A stretch of DNA of 64,000 nt, taken from positions 620,001 to 684,000 of the forward strand of contig NZ_RAHJ01000018.1 in the NCBI RefSeq assembly GCF_003605755.1, read 5' to 3'. Positions within the stretch are counted from its first letter, which is position 1. Every line of letters starts with the position of its first letter. Below are positions 46,028-54,874 of the stretch, one piece after another. The translations under genes were made by a program, and so were the position numbers. Source of the stretch: Tsuneonella suprasediminis. Lineage in GTDB: Bacteria; Pseudomonadota; Alphaproteobacteria; Sphingomonadales; Sphingomonadaceae. The notes under the pieces were generated by a model. The model was not told the DNA's origin, ran no database searches, and saw nothing but the letters and a program-made list of their open reading frames with translations.

Positions 46028-46737
46028 TGATGGCGGGGGGCGATAACGAAGATCGACCGATCGATCCCGACGAAGGCAATCCGCTCGGGGAACCTGAAGA
46101 GCTGGCCTTCGCAGACGACAATGAACGGTTGCCCTGGCTCGAATCGGATGAGGATTACGAGCAGGAAGGTGGGGTCGATACCGGTCGTATCGTCGGCTTT
46201 GCCCTGCTGGCTCTGTTGGCGTTGGCCGTACTGGTCGGTCTGATCTGGTGGCTCGGCAAACGCGGCCCCGATCCCGAATTGGTCCCCGATGGTTCCACTA
46301 TTGAGGCACCTGAAGGTGACTACAAAGTCAAGCCTGCGAACCCCGGCGGGCAGACTTTTGAAGGGACTGGCGACATCGCTCCGGCGGTGGGCGAAGGGAA
46401 GAAAACCGAAGGCCGCATCGCTACCGATGATTCCGTGGAATCGACCGTTGGCGCGAAGGAAGACGGCAAGGCTGGCGATGAAGCGACAGCGGCGCCTGTC
46501 AGCGGACCCGGCGTCCAGGTGGGGGCCTATTCCAGCAAGGCCTTGGCAGAGGCGGGATGGGCAAGCCTGATGCGCCAGACAGATAAACTGAATGGCGTGC
46601 GTCACCGCGTGATCGAAGGAAAAGTCGACATCGGCACTATCTATCGCCTGCAGGCGGTGCCGGGCGATCTTGCCGCAGCAAATGCGTTGTGCGCTGCGTT
46701 GAAGGCCGATGGTGTGGCTTGCCAGGTGAAGCGCTGA
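46027..46737 (+). CDS. SPOR-domain membrane protein
   Basis: 236 residues. An acidic cytoplasmic N-terminus (about 1-55) is followed by one membrane helix (VGFALLALLALAVLVGLIWWLG type segment at about 57-78), a flexible linker rich in Gly, Lys and Glu, and a C-terminal SPOR domain (VQVGAYSSKALAEAGWASLMRQTDKLNGVRHRVIEGKVDIGTIYRLQ). SPOR domains bind glycan strands stripped of side peptides at the division site, so the protein probably acts at the septum. The first of two consecutive ATGs at 46027 overlaps the argS stop, preceded by GAGGAG. nagZ follows after 100 bases without a visible terminator. Confidence 0.87.
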   Translation: MMAGGDNEDRPIDPDEGNPLGEPEELAFADDNERLPWLESDEDYEQEGGVDTGRIVGFALLALLALAVLVGLIWWLGKRGPDPELVPDGSTIEAPEGDYKVKPANPGGQTFEGTGDIAPAVGEGKKTEGRIATDDSVESTVGAKEDGKAGDEATAAPVSGPGVQVGAYSSKALAEAGWASLMRQTDKLNGVRHRVIEGKVDIGTIYRLQAVPGDLAAANALCAALKADGVACQVKR

Positions 46738-46837
46738 AACAGTAATGACTCCCTCCCGCCTGTGCAGCAGGGGGTTTCCCACATTGCAGTGAGTCGGACG
46801 CTTGCCTTAATCGTCTCTTCCTGCAACGCTTGCCCTT

Positions 46838-47854
46838 ATGACACCCGCGATTTTCGGGATATCCGGCTTCACCCTGACTGCTGACGAGCGTGCCTTTTTC
46901 ACGCAGGCTGATCCGGCGGGATATGTCCTGTTCGGGCGCAACGTCCAAAACCCATCCCAGCTTCGCGCGCTGACAAACGAATTGCGTGCTATCCACGGGC
47001 GGGAGAAGCTGTTCATCGGGATCGATCAGGAAGGGGGACGGGTGGCCCGAATGCGTCCGCCGGAATGGTCGCCCTTTCCTGCTGGCGCGGCTTTCGATGC
47101 GCTGTACGATGTCGCGCCATCGTCGGCTATCGTCGCAGCGCGCGCTAACGCGCAGGCGTTGGGGATGGAACTGGCCGATGCGGGGATAACGGTGGATTTT
47201 CACCCGCCGCTCGATGTGCGGCAACCCGGAGCGCATGACGTGATCGGTGATCGTGCGCTAGGCAGCGAGCCGATGCGCGTTGCCGCATTGGGTCGCGCCA
47301 TTCTGGAAGGGCTGGCCGACGCCGGAGTCGCCGGTTGTATCAAACATATGCCCGGGCACGGCCGTAGCCAGTGCGATACGCACAAGGAAATGCCCACGAT
47401 TACGGCGAGTGAGGCAGAGTTGGAAACCGACATCGCCCCGTTCCGTGCGCTCAACTGGGCGCCGATGGGGATGACCGGGCATCTGCTGTTCACCGCATGG
47501 GACACGGAAAATCCGGCAACGCTTTCGTCCACTGTGATTGAGCGGATTATCCGCAACAGGATCGGCTTCGATGGTCTGTTGCTCACCGATGATATCGATA
47601 TGGAAGCGCTCGATGGATCGATCCCCGATCGGTCCGCTCGCGCGATTGCTGCCGGTTGCGATCTGGTGCTCAATTGTTGGGCCAGGATGGATGAGATGGT
47701 CGGGATTGCGGAGTGCCTGCCGGAAATAACCCCTCGTGCGGCAGAGCGACTCGATCGTGCGCTGGCAGGGGTGGGGCAGGCGCAGGCGGCGGATAGGAGC
47801 GCGTTGCTCGCCACGCGGGATGAACTGCTGGCTCTGGCCGAGGTCTCTGTGTGA
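46838..47854 (+). CDS. nagZ: Beta-N-acetylhexosaminidase NagZ
   Basis: 338 residues, glycoside hydrolase family 3 of the NagZ type, acting on muropeptides in the cytoplasm during peptidoglycan recycling. The mobile catalytic loop with KHMPGHGRSQCDTHKEMP, containing the His/Asp dyad of NagZ, and the nucleophile Asp in GLLLTDDIDMEAL are visible. The opening GYVLFGRNVQNPSQLRALTNEL and IGIDQEGGRVARMRPPEW are family hallmarks. No signal peptide. The stop overlaps the scpA start by four bases, so nagZ-scpA-scpB form one unit, an order common in alphaproteobacteria. Confidence 0.95.
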   Translation: MTPAIFGISGFTLTADERAFFTQADPAGYVLFGRNVQNPSQLRALTNELRAIHGREKLFIGIDQEGGRVARMRPPEWSPFPAGAAFDALYDVAPSSAIVAARANAQALGMELADAGITVDFHPPLDVRQPGAHDVIGDRALGSEPMRVAALGRAILEGLADAGVAGCIKHMPGHGRSQCDTHKEMPTITASEAELETDIAPFRALNWAPMGMTGHLLFTAWDTENPATLSSTVIERIIRNRIGFDGLLLTDDIDMEALDGSIPDRSARAIAAGCDLVLNCWARMDEMVGIAECLPEITPRAAERLDRALAGVGQAQAADRSALLATRDELLALAEVSV

Positions 47855-48657
47855 ACGAAGCGCGCCTTCCTCTCGATCCGGTTGAAGGTGATGCGGCCGA
47901 ATGGGGTGGTCCCGCGGCGACGCAAGGCGAAGACGCGGCGCTCTATCTCGAACTCGACGGGTGGGAAGGGCCGCTCGATCTGTTACTCGATCTTGCCCGG
48001 CGTCAGAAAGTCGATCTGCGCCAAATTTCAATTCTTGCGCTGGTCGATCAGTATCTTGGTTATATCGACCGGGCGGAGGCATTGCGGCTGGAACTAGCGG
48101 CTGATTATCTGGTGATGGCGGCCTGGCTCGCTTATCTGAAATCGGCTCTGCTGTTGCCCAAGGAAGAGCAGGAAGATCCCAGCCCGGAAGAACTCGCGCT
48201 TCGCTTGCAATTACGGCTTCAGCGGCTGGGCGCTATGCGTGAAGCGGCGGCGCGGCTGATGGCCCGCGACCGGCTTGGGCGCGATGTGTTCCTGCGCGGC
48301 GCGCCCGAAGGTTTGCGGACCGATCGCAAAACGACGTGGCAGTGCGACTGGTTCGCGCTGGTTCGGGCCTATGGTGTGGTCAACGCCCGCACTGCGCCGG
48401 TCGTGCATATGGTGCGCGAACGCCCGGTCATGACGCTCGATTCGGCGCTCGAACGGGTTTCGGCCATGCTTGGTGTGACGCTGGAATGGGTCGAATTGCG
48501 CCAGTTTCTTCCGCCTCATGCCGAACCGCGACTACGCAAATCGGCGCTTGCCAGCAGCTTTGTCGCCGCGCTGGAACTGGCGCGACTGGGGCGGGCCGAA
48601 CTGGCGCAGGATGAAACCTTCGGTCCTCTGCGCCTTCGGAGGCCCGCAGCGGCATGA
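47851..48657 (+). CDS. scpA: Segregation and condensation protein A
   Basis: 268 residues. ScpA is the kleisin that bridges the SMC dimer in chromosome condensation. Visible are the N-terminal kleisin domain LELDGWEGPLDLLLDLARRQKVDLRQISILALVDQYLGYIDRAEAL and the segment AADYLVMAAWLAYLKSALLLPKEEQ that binds the SMC neck, with a winged-helix C-terminus (FVAALELARLGRAELAQDETFGPLRLRRP). The GTG start at 47851 overlaps the nagZ stop, and the end overlaps scpB by four bases. Confidence 0.94.
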   Translation: MNEARLPLDPVEGDAAEWGGPAATQGEDAALYLELDGWEGPLDLLLDLARRQKVDLRQISILALVDQYLGYIDRAEALRLELAADYLVMAAWLAYLKSALLLPKEEQEDPSPEELALRLQLRLQRLGAMREAAARLMARDRLGRDVFLRGAPEGLRTDRKTTWQCDWFALVRAYGVVNARTAPVVHMVRERPVMTLDSALERVSAMLGVTLEWVELRQFLPPHAEPRLRKSALASSFVAALELARLGRAELAQDETFGPLRLRRPAAA

Positions 48658-49289
48658 GCGAGCGGCCTGACGATCTTGAGCGCGCTATCGAAGCCACGCT
48701 GTTTGCTGCGGAAGAACCGATGACCCCCGAATCGCTGGCCGGGCATCTGGGCGATCTGGCGGTGCCCGATGTGCGGCAGGCGCTAAAGGCTCTGTCCGTA
48801 CACTATCAAGGGCGGGGCATACATCTGGTGGAACGCGACAGGCGCTGGCATTTCCAGACTGCGCCTGATCTCGCCCATCTTCTGCGCCGCGAACGGGAAC
48901 AGGTTCGCCGCTTGTCACGCGCTGCGACCGAGGTGCTCGCCATCGTCGCTTATCATGAGCCGGTGAGCCGTGCGGAAATCGAATCGATTCGCGGGGTGCA
49001 GACTTCTTCCGGTACGCTCGATGTGTTGATGGAGGTGGGCTGGGTCCGGGTGGCGGGCAGGCGCGAAGTGCCGGGCCGCCCGGTAATCTATGCCACGACA
49101 GCCGAGTTTCTCGCGCACTTCGGCTTGAGTTCGCGGCGTGATCTGCCGGGCATCGATGAATTGAAAGCGGCGGGATTGCTGGACCCGGTGGACGACGTTT
49201 TCGATGCGCTGATGGGGGATGGTGAAGACCGTGTCGAAGAGGATGAAGGCGGGGGCAATTCGCCAGAAACCGATGATAACAAAGCCTGA
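48654..49289 (+). CDS. scpB: Segregation and condensation protein B
   Basis: 211 residues. ScpB binds ScpA as a dimer to regulate the SMC complex. The two winged-helix domains are visible: DLERAIEATLFAAEEPMTPESLAGHLGD at the start and LSRAATEVLAIVAYHEPVSRAEIESIRGVQTSSGTLDVLMEVGWVRVAGRREVPGRPVIYATTAEFLAHFGLSSRRDLPG, which is the family's most conserved segment. An acidic, low-complexity tail follows. ATGA overlap with scpA and a 64-base gap to tatA. Confidence 0.94.
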   Translation: MSERPDDLERAIEATLFAAEEPMTPESLAGHLGDLAVPDVRQALKALSVHYQGRGIHLVERDRRWHFQTAPDLAHLLRREREQVRRLSRAATEVLAIVAYHEPVSRAEIESIRGVQTSSGTLDVLMEVGWVRVAGRREVPGRPVIYATTAEFLAHFGLSSRRDLPGIDELKAAGLLDPVDDVFDALMGDGEDRVEEDEGGGNSPETDDNKA

Positions 49290-49353
49290 CTGGCACTGAC
49301 CCTCGAAACCGCCTATATCGCCCTTACAAATCCTCAAACGGAAGAATTGACCC

Positions 49354-49599
49354 ATGCAAGTCGGTGTCTGGCAACTCGTTATTATCGCTCTCGTTATCCT
49401 CGTGCTGTTCGGGCGCGGGCGCATTTCCGAAATGATGGGGGATTTCGGTAAAGGCATCAATAGCTTCAAGAAGGGTATGAGTGAGGGCGAAAAAGGCGGC
49501 AAGGGCGAAACGCACAAGCTGGAAGGGCCGCAGCACGAAGCAAAGCCCGCATCGCAAGCTGCCGCCGACCCCAAGCCTGCAGAGAAGTCCGACTCCTGA
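49354..49599 (+). CDS. tatA: Sec-independent translocase subunit TatA
   Basis: 81 residues. A short N-terminal membrane helix (VWQLVIIALVILVLFGRG), the FG hinge, and the amphipathic helix RISEMMGDFGKGINSFKKGM are the TatA pattern. The rest is a charged tail. TatA oligomers open the path for folded proteins with twin-arginine signals in the inner membrane. Start at 49354. It leads the tatA-tatB-tatC operon, with tatB 29 bases later. Confidence 0.95.
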   Translation: MQVGVWQLVIIALVILVLFGRGRISEMMGDFGKGINSFKKGMSEGEKGGKGETHKLEGPQHEAKPASQAAADPKPAEKSDS

Positions 49600-49628
49600 C
49601 AATGCGATAAAAGGGCAGGTCGCCCATT

Positions 49629-50042
49629 ATGTTCGATATCGGCTGGTCCGAGATTTTGTTGATTGTGATCGTGGCGGTGGTCGTCATCGGTCCCAAGGAA
49701 CTGCCAGCAGCTCTGCGTACTGCTGGGCGGTGGATCGGGCAGATGCGCCGTGTTTCCAACCATTTCCGCGCTGGAGTGGATGCGATGATCCGCGAAGCGG
49801 AGATGGAAGAAATGGAAAAGAAATGGGCTGAACAGAATGCCCGCATCATGGCCGAACACCCCAATGCCGATCTTAGTGAGCATGAGATGACATCGCTGCC
49901 CGACCAGAAGGTGGAAGAGCTCGGGCCGGAAGATCTGGCCAGCGCCGCAGAAGGCAAACCCAAACCGACAGCATCTGAAAAACCGGAAAATCTGTTGCCG
50001 GAAAAGAAATCGGGCAACGAGCCCGAATTGCCGCTGGGCTGA
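49629..50042 (+). CDS. tatB: Sec-independent translocase subunit TatB
   Basis: 137 residues. N-terminal membrane helix MFDIGWSEILLIVIVAVVVIGPKELP, with the TatB-specific Glu and GPKELP hinge, followed by an amphipathic helix (ALRTAGRWIGQMRRVSNHFRAG) and a long charged coiled region rich in E and K with proline breaks. TatB with TatC binds the twin-arginine signal. It sits between tatA and tatC with a seven-base gap to tatC. Confidence 0.94.
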   Translation: MFDIGWSEILLIVIVAVVVIGPKELPAALRTAGRWIGQMRRVSNHFRAGVDAMIREAEMEEMEKKWAEQNARIMAEHPNADLSEHEMTSLPDQKVEELGPEDLASAAEGKPKPTASEKPENLLPEKKSGNEPELPLG

Positions 50043-50049
50043 TTGCACG

Positions 50050-50880
50050 ATGGCCTTCAAAATCAGCGATATCGATGAAACACAGAGCCCGCTGCTCGAT
50101 CACCTTGTCGAATTACGTACACGGCTTTTGCGGTCGATCGCAGCGCTGGTGGTGGCTTTTGCTATCTGTTTTTACTTTGCCGACGATATCTTTGGCTTCC
50201 TCGTTCGACCGCTGACGGAGGCGTTCCCGGCAGGACAAGGCAGGCTCGTCTATACCAAGCTTTACGAAGCGTTTTTCACTGAAATCAAAGTAGCGCTGTT
50301 CGCGGCGTTCTTCCTCGCCTTCCCGATTATCGCCAACCAGATGTGGGCTTTCGTCGCGCCGGGTTTGTATGCGAAAGAAAAGAAGGCATTTCTGCCGTTT
50401 CTGATTGCGACTCCGATCCTGTTCACGATGGGGGCAAGCCTCGCCTATTTCGTGGTCATGCCGATGGCGTTCCGCTGGTTTCTCGGCTTTCAGGGGATGA
50501 GTGGCGGGCTGAAGCAGGAAGCCCTTCCCGCGATGGGTGATTACCTCAGCCTGGTGATGCAATTCATCTTTGCCTTCGGGGCGAGTTTTCTGTTGCCGGT
50601 CTTGCTTATGTTGCTCAATCGGGCAGGTATTGTCACGCGCCAGCAACTGTCGAAAGCGCGGCGTTATGTAATCGTTGGCATCGCGATTGTGGCTGCGGTC
50701 ATTACTCCGCCAGATATCATCAGCCAATTGATGCTTGGCATTCCTTTGCTTGGCCTGTTTGAAATTTCCTTACTGCTGATGTGGCGCGGCGAAAAGAAAG
50801 CGGCGAAAGAACAGGCACGGCAGGCGGCTGAGTCAACCCAGGCAGAAGCGGACGGCACCGGGTCGACCGCATCCGAATAA
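50050..50880 (+). CDS. tatC: Sec-independent translocase subunit TatC
   Basis: 276 residues, six membrane helices. The N-terminal SPLLDHLVELRTRLLRSI matches the cytoplasmic signal-binding region of TatC, with the conserved Glu after the Leu-x-Leu repeat. YTKLYEAFFTEIKVALFAAFFLAFPIIANQMWAFVAPGLYAKEKK is the conserved periplasmic and second-helix region. The C-terminal tail is charged. It completes the Tat translocase; the gene order scpAB-tatABC is common in sphingomonads. Confidence 0.96.
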   Translation: MAFKISDIDETQSPLLDHLVELRTRLLRSIAALVVAFAICFYFADDIFGFLVRPLTEAFPAGQGRLVYTKLYEAFFTEIKVALFAAFFLAFPIIANQMWAFVAPGLYAKEKKAFLPFLIATPILFTMGASLAYFVVMPMAFRWFLGFQGMSGGLKQEALPAMGDYLSLVMQFIFAFGASFLLPVLLMLLNRAGIVTRQQLSKARRYVIVGIAIVAAVITPPDIISQLMLGIPLLGLFEISLLLMWRGEKKAAKEQARQAAESTQAEADGTGSTASE

Positions 50881-50883
50881 GGG

Positions 50884-51192
50884 TCAGCCGCACATAATGC
50901 GTTCGATAACATAGTTATCGTCGTAACCGATGTTCAGTCGATCCTGGCGGTAATCCATTGTCATGGCTGTCCGCGGGGGAAGCCATCGTAGCGTGCGCGA
51001 ACCGGATTGTTTCAACAGGTCCGCGGCGAGCGCAGCGGTTGCCTTTGCCCCCAGGTTCGATTGTACGCTGCTGGCATCGCACTTGTGAGCGATGCCAGCA
51101 GGCGCGGTATCGTCCGCAGCATAAGTTGTGGCGCACCCACTCAGCAATATCGCAGCGACAGCGCCACCACAGATCCCAGCTAACTTCTGCAT
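50884..51192 (-). CDS. I78-family peptidase-inhibitor lipoprotein
   Basis: 102 residues. A signal peptide with lipobox LLSGC makes it a lipoprotein. The mature part holds the inhibitor I78 pattern: a Cys near the start (HKCDASSVQSNLGAKATAALAADLLKQSGSRTLRWLPPRTAMTMDYRQDRLNIGYDDNYVIERIMCG), with the conserved G-x-x-A, R-x-x-x-P-G/A-x-x-x-T-x-D-Y-R-x-x-R-L-N motif and the C-terminal C-G. Such proteins inhibit peptidases; the target is unknown. Start at 51192 (ribosome-binding site AGGAG) is taken over the in-frame ATG at 51207. It is convergent with tatC, with only 3 bases between stops. Confidence 0.85.
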   Translation of the reverse strand: MQKLAGICGGAVAAILLSGCATTYAADDTAPAGIAHKCDASSVQSNLGAKATAALAADLLKQSGSRTLRWLPPRTAMTMDYRQDRLNIGYDDNYVIERIMCG

Positions 51193-51203
51193 GATCTCAC
51201 TCC

Positions 51204-51695
51204 TCAATTTGAACAGCGTTTGTATGTGAATTGACCGTTGGTGGTATCAGGGCCGTTGGCGTCGGTGCGGAACAGAGTGTCCCCGTTCTTGCTGAGTTGG
51301 AACGAAACCTGCCGCTCCCAATTCATACCCTCGCCCATGAATGAGAACCGGGCATCGAATTTGCTGTCCGATGAAGAACTGATCGACGAAAGCTGCCCAA
51401 CGGATTCATAAAATGTAATCGTTGTCGGGGAAACGATCATCAGTCCTTTGGCATCGCTTTTTCCCTTTTCGCAATCTGCGCTCACCAGCCCCCAACGACC
51501 ACGCATCGAAACAGGTATTCCTTGCTCGGGAATACCGTGTTGGGGGCGAGAGAGGTCTGCCGATGGCGCGGGCGCGGCAGATGAGCTCGGAAGGCTTTCT
51601 GCCGGGTTCGCTTGGCCGCTTTCTTCGTCCGGTGCGCTTCGGTTGCAAGCGGTGAGAGTGAGCAACGTGGCTGCGATAATCGGAAAACGGCGCAT
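51204..51695 (-). CDS. Conserved lipoprotein of unknown function
   Basis: 163 residues with a lipoprotein signal (MRRFPIIAATLLTLTAC). A serine/proline/alanine-rich linker (about 25-50) leads to a domain with GIPVSMRGRWGLVSADCEKGKSDAKGLMIVSPTTITFYES, beta-prone, ending in FTYKRC. The paired cysteines (SADC and YKRC) may form a disulfide. The look is that of small outer-membrane-attached proteins with a lipocalin-like fold. No enzyme motif. The I78 gene is 11 bases downstream on the same strand, and they may be co-transcribed. Confidence 0.7.
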   Translation of the reverse strand: MRRFPIIAATLLTLTACNRSAPDEESGQANPAESLPSSSAAPAPSADLSRPQHGIPEQGIPVSMRGRWGLVSADCEKGKSDAKGLMIVSPTTITFYESVGQLSSISSSSDSKFDARFSFMGEGMNWERQVSFQLSKNGDTLFRTDANGPDTTNGQFTYKRCSN

Positions 51696-51915
51696 GGAGT
51701 CTCCCTGTGGCGTGATCGATTATGACTCTAATGTTTTAGGAGGCAAGTCTTTCCCCGATGCTTGCGACGTGCTGATCGGGCGGTGATGCCATTCATGGGC
51801 CGCGTGGCGTTGGCAATGAATTTCGAACCCATATTGACCAATGATCACATATCGTGGAAAGCGGCGCCCGCGTTGCAACGGCGGTGTGACAACCACCACG
51901 GTTTTCGCAAACTAA

Positions 51916-51989
51916 GCGGGTGTAGCTCAATGGTAGAGCAGCAGCTTCCCAAGCTGACGACGAGGGTTCGATTCCCTTCACCCGCTCCA
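51916..51989 (+). tRNA. tRNA-Gly, anticodon CCC
   Basis: A 74-base cloverleaf with an encoded CCA end. Acceptor stem GCGGGTG/CACCCGC pairs perfectly, the D arm is GCTC/GAGC, and the T arm is GAGGG-TTCGATT-CCCTT. The anticodon loop TTCCCAA gives CCC, which reads GGG (Gly). The anticodon stem has one G-A mismatch at its base. A 220-base gap upstream (51696-51915) has no supported gene. Confidence 0.95.
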
Positions 51990-52128
51990 GCTTTTCAAGC
52001 TGCCCAGATAATTACAAAACATCGATGAGAGTCTGTGTTTTTCGCATGTGCAGGCCATGCCGGTAACGTGAACCGGGCTTGATCGCGCAGCGTGCAGGTC
52101 TGGATGACAAGGCGTTACCCGTATTTAC

Positions 52129-52168
52129 GGGCCTGCTAAACCGCTTAGCACAGTTGAGTAGCAGGCCC
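52129..52168 (-). terminator. Hairpin after the glucan-locus receptor
   Basis: A 10-bp stem, GGGCCTGCTA (52129-52138) with TAGCAGGCCC (52159-52168), and a 20-base loop. It is 35 bases beyond the receptor stop (52203) on the minus strand. No T run is obvious. The rest of 51990-52202 shows no gene. Confidence 0.5.
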
Positions 52169-52202
52169 GCCATCGAACAATAATGTCTTGTTGGTGTTAC
52201 AT

Positions 52203-54836
52203 TCAGAAGCTGATGCGTGCGCGCAGCCCATAGCTGCGGGCGTCGTTCAGGAACCGGATGTTGAGCGAAGACCCGACCAGAGCCTTCTGGGAGGCTTCTT
52301 GGTTCAGGACATTGCTTGCCCAGGCTTCCAGGCGCAGGTTTTCGATCGAGTAACCGACGCCGAGATTGAGCGTGACGAACCCTTTCTGAAGATCCGGAAA
52401 ACCTGCTTCCAATGCGGTCTGTCGTGTGCCGTCCAAAAAGACGATATCGCTTTCATTGAATTGGCTGAGGAAGAACGACGAGCGGTAGTTAAGTAGCGCC
52501 TGCCAGTCGAACCGTCCCGACCCGATATCGAAAGATTGCGACAGCCGTGCGCTCAAATTCACCTTGGAGGCAAGCGGGAGGCGATTGCCCACCAAGCTGA
52601 CCAGTGGTGATTCACCCCCGGCGTCGAAATCCTGCGCTCTTGCATCGGCCACGACCCCCTCGGTTATCTTGGTATCGAGGTAGGCCGCATTGATGTCCAA
52701 TGCGAAGTGTGCAGGTAACTTGAGCTTTAACTCTGCTTCGGCGCCATAAATGCGTGACGCACCGATATTGCGGTTTACCAGCGAATAGCCATTGCAGACC
52801 GGTGGCGTCTGTGTCTCATCCAGATTGATGCAGGTAAGATCCTGAAAAACCTGATTTGAATATTCGTAGTAGAAGCCTGTCAGGTTGAAAATTGCCCGTC
52901 GACCGAATGCGTCGAACGCGTTCCTGCTGCCGATTTCATACACTACCAGCTTTTCCGGGCTATACGCTTCAGGGATTGTCGATCCATTGAAGCTGTCGTT
53001 GAATCCACCCGATTTGTGACCAGTGGAAATCTTGGCGTACAGCATATTGTCCGGGCTTAGATCATATTCCATGCCCACACGCCAATCTACGAAATCGAAT
53101 TTCGACTGGCCGACCTGCTGGTCGGGGATGGTGAGATTTACAAAGCTGAATCCACCGTCAAAACCCGTCGGACATTGCATGAATCCGTTGTCGATATCCG
53201 GTCGGCTGGTGCAGGTGCCATTCGGATTTGTGCCATTGGCGATGGCGCCAATCTGATCGATCAGTGTATCGCGCAGACCTGCAGTCTTAATTCCTTCGAT
53301 CAGGAATTGGGCGCGCCCTTGCAGGGTATCGATTCCCGTTACATCGAAGTTGGGACGATCCAGCAGGTTAGGTCTGAAGCCCTCGGTGCCAACGCGCGTG
53401 GCGAAACAGCACGAGTAGTCTTCTCCTCCCAGAGTTAGTGCCCAGTTGCCTCCGATACCGTAACGATACTTTTTCTCTTCGGTATAGCGAATGCCGCCCA
53501 GCAAGCGCAGTCGATCGGTCACATCATAGGTGCCATCAGCGTAGAACGCATAGCTTTCACCATTGACGTCGGGCATGGTGAATTCGGTTGCGGAATAACA
53601 GCAGTATCCCCGATCTGCGAGAGCCAGATAACCGACGGCCTGATCTTCATTGAAGTAGAAGCTGCCTACGTTCCAGCGGAACCGTTCGCTTTCATTCGCG
53701 AACAGGCGGAATTCATAGACCTGGCTTTGCGATTCTGTTTGCCAGAAGTTGTTCGAGAAGTTGTCATACTGGATGGCATCAAGGTCGCGGCCAGGATAAT
53801 CGATTCCATCGCTGCTGGCGTTCGCCTGATAAAAATCGACCGAGCGGTAGCTGCCAGTGAGCTCCGCGCCGAACTTGCCAAAATCGTAGCTGATTTTGCC
53901 CTGAATACCCCAGAGCTCGTTTTCCATGTCGCCCTGCATTCCGCGATAAACGACTTCTCGTAAGTCGAGATCTTCCGGTCTGAGGCCAGTGGCAGTAACG
54001 GCGCCAAAAATATTCGCGCCGGGATAGCCAGTGCCGGTTTCCTTGCCATAGTCTCCGACAAGGGAGATTGTCAGCCGATCGTTCGGCTCCCACAATAAGG
54101 ACAGCCGCCCGGCATAGTTTTCTTCGAGTCCGGCTGGCTTTAGATTTCGCGCCTGCGCACCTGTCGACGCATTGTGAAAGCCTGCATCGCGATTGATGTA
54201 ATAGCCCGCTGCACGTACGGCCATGGTGTCGCCCAGCGGGATATTGAGCGCTCCTTCCGCCCCATAGGACGAACGATTGCCAATTTCAGCCTGAACATAT
54301 CCGCCGAATTCGCCCAGCCGTGGCTTTGCAGTAATGATATTCAGCGTCCCGGCTAGTGCATTGCGGCCATAGAGAGTTCCCTGTGGACCTTTGTTCACTT
54401 CGACCCGTTCCAGATCATAGAACATGACGCCTAACCCGCGCGGGCGGGGGATGTAGGTTCCGTTGAGGTGAGGCGCAGCGCCGGGATCGCCCAGTTCGGT
54501 ATTGTTCGCCGAACCCACACCGCGAATGAAGATTTCGACGTTACCTTCCTGATTTGCAATGCTTAAACCCGGTACGGCGACCTGCAGCTGGCGCAGTTCC
54601 GAAATACCGTCTCGCCTGAGTTGCTCAGAGTCCAAAGCCTGAACAACGCTTGAGACGTCCTGCAAATTCTCTGCGCGGCGGTTGGCGGTGACGATAATGG
54701 TGTCGTCGTCTCCTGCAGACTGGTTGTCTGCGGTTGCCGGATCATTGTCTGGCTCCGTTTGAGCGTAAGCCGGAACGCTGGCGATGGAGCAAAGCAATGC
54801 TGTGCTGAACGCCTTGGTGAACTTCATCTTGATCAT
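52203..54836 (-). CDS. TonB-dependent receptor of the beta-glucan locus
   Basis: 877 residues. Signal peptide ending near AYAQ, an acidic linker, a TonB-box-like DTIIVTANRRAENLQDVSSVV and the plug (VPGLSIANQEGNVEIFIRGVGSANNTELGDPGAAPHLNGTYIP and the GPQGTLYGRNALAGTLNI segment). The barrel ends RARISF. The plug is of the FecA/BtuB-like simple type seen for siderophores, vitamin B12 or nutrient glycans. It is 38 bases after the GH3 gene on the same strand, so transport of glucan fragments is the likely role, by context. The start at 54836 follows GGAGGATAGT. Two pairs of adjacent Cys (SCCFA and YCCYS) may form loop disulfides. Confidence 0.9.
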   Translation of the reverse strand: MIKMKFTKAFSTALLCSIASVPAYAQTEPDNDPATADNQSAGDDDTIIVTANRRAENLQDVSSVVQALDSEQLRRDGISELRQLQVAVPGLSIANQEGNVEIFIRGVGSANNTELGDPGAAPHLNGTYIPRPRGLGVMFYDLERVEVNKGPQGTLYGRNALAGTLNIITAKPRLGEFGGYVQAEIGNRSSYGAEGALNIPLGDTMAVRAAGYYINRDAGFHNASTGAQARNLKPAGLEENYAGRLSLLWEPNDRLTISLVGDYGKETGTGYPGANIFGAVTATGLRPEDLDLREVVYRGMQGDMENELWGIQGKISYDFGKFGAELTGSYRSVDFYQANASSDGIDYPGRDLDAIQYDNFSNNFWQTESQSQVYEFRLFANESERFRWNVGSFYFNEDQAVGYLALADRGYCCYSATEFTMPDVNGESYAFYADGTYDVTDRLRLLGGIRYTEEKKYRYGIGGNWALTLGGEDYSCCFATRVGTEGFRPNLLDRPNFDVTGIDTLQGRAQFLIEGIKTAGLRDTLIDQIGAIANGTNPNGTCTSRPDIDNGFMQCPTGFDGGFSFVNLTIPDQQVGQSKFDFVDWRVGMEYDLSPDNMLYAKISTGHKSGGFNDSFNGSTIPEAYSPEKLVVYEIGSRNAFDAFGRRAIFNLTGFYYEYSNQVFQDLTCINLDETQTPPVCNGYSLVNRNIGASRIYGAEAELKLKLPAHFALDINAAYLDTKITEGVVADARAQDFDAGGESPLVSLVGNRLPLASKVNLSARLSQSFDIGSGRFDWQALLNYRSSFFLSQFNESDIVFLDGTRQTALEAGFPDLQKGFVTLNLGVGYSIENLRLEAWASNVLNQEASQKALVGSSLNIRFLNDARSYGLRARISF

Positions 54837-54874
54837 ACTATCCTCCCCTGCATCCGCTCGCTTGCGGATGTTAT

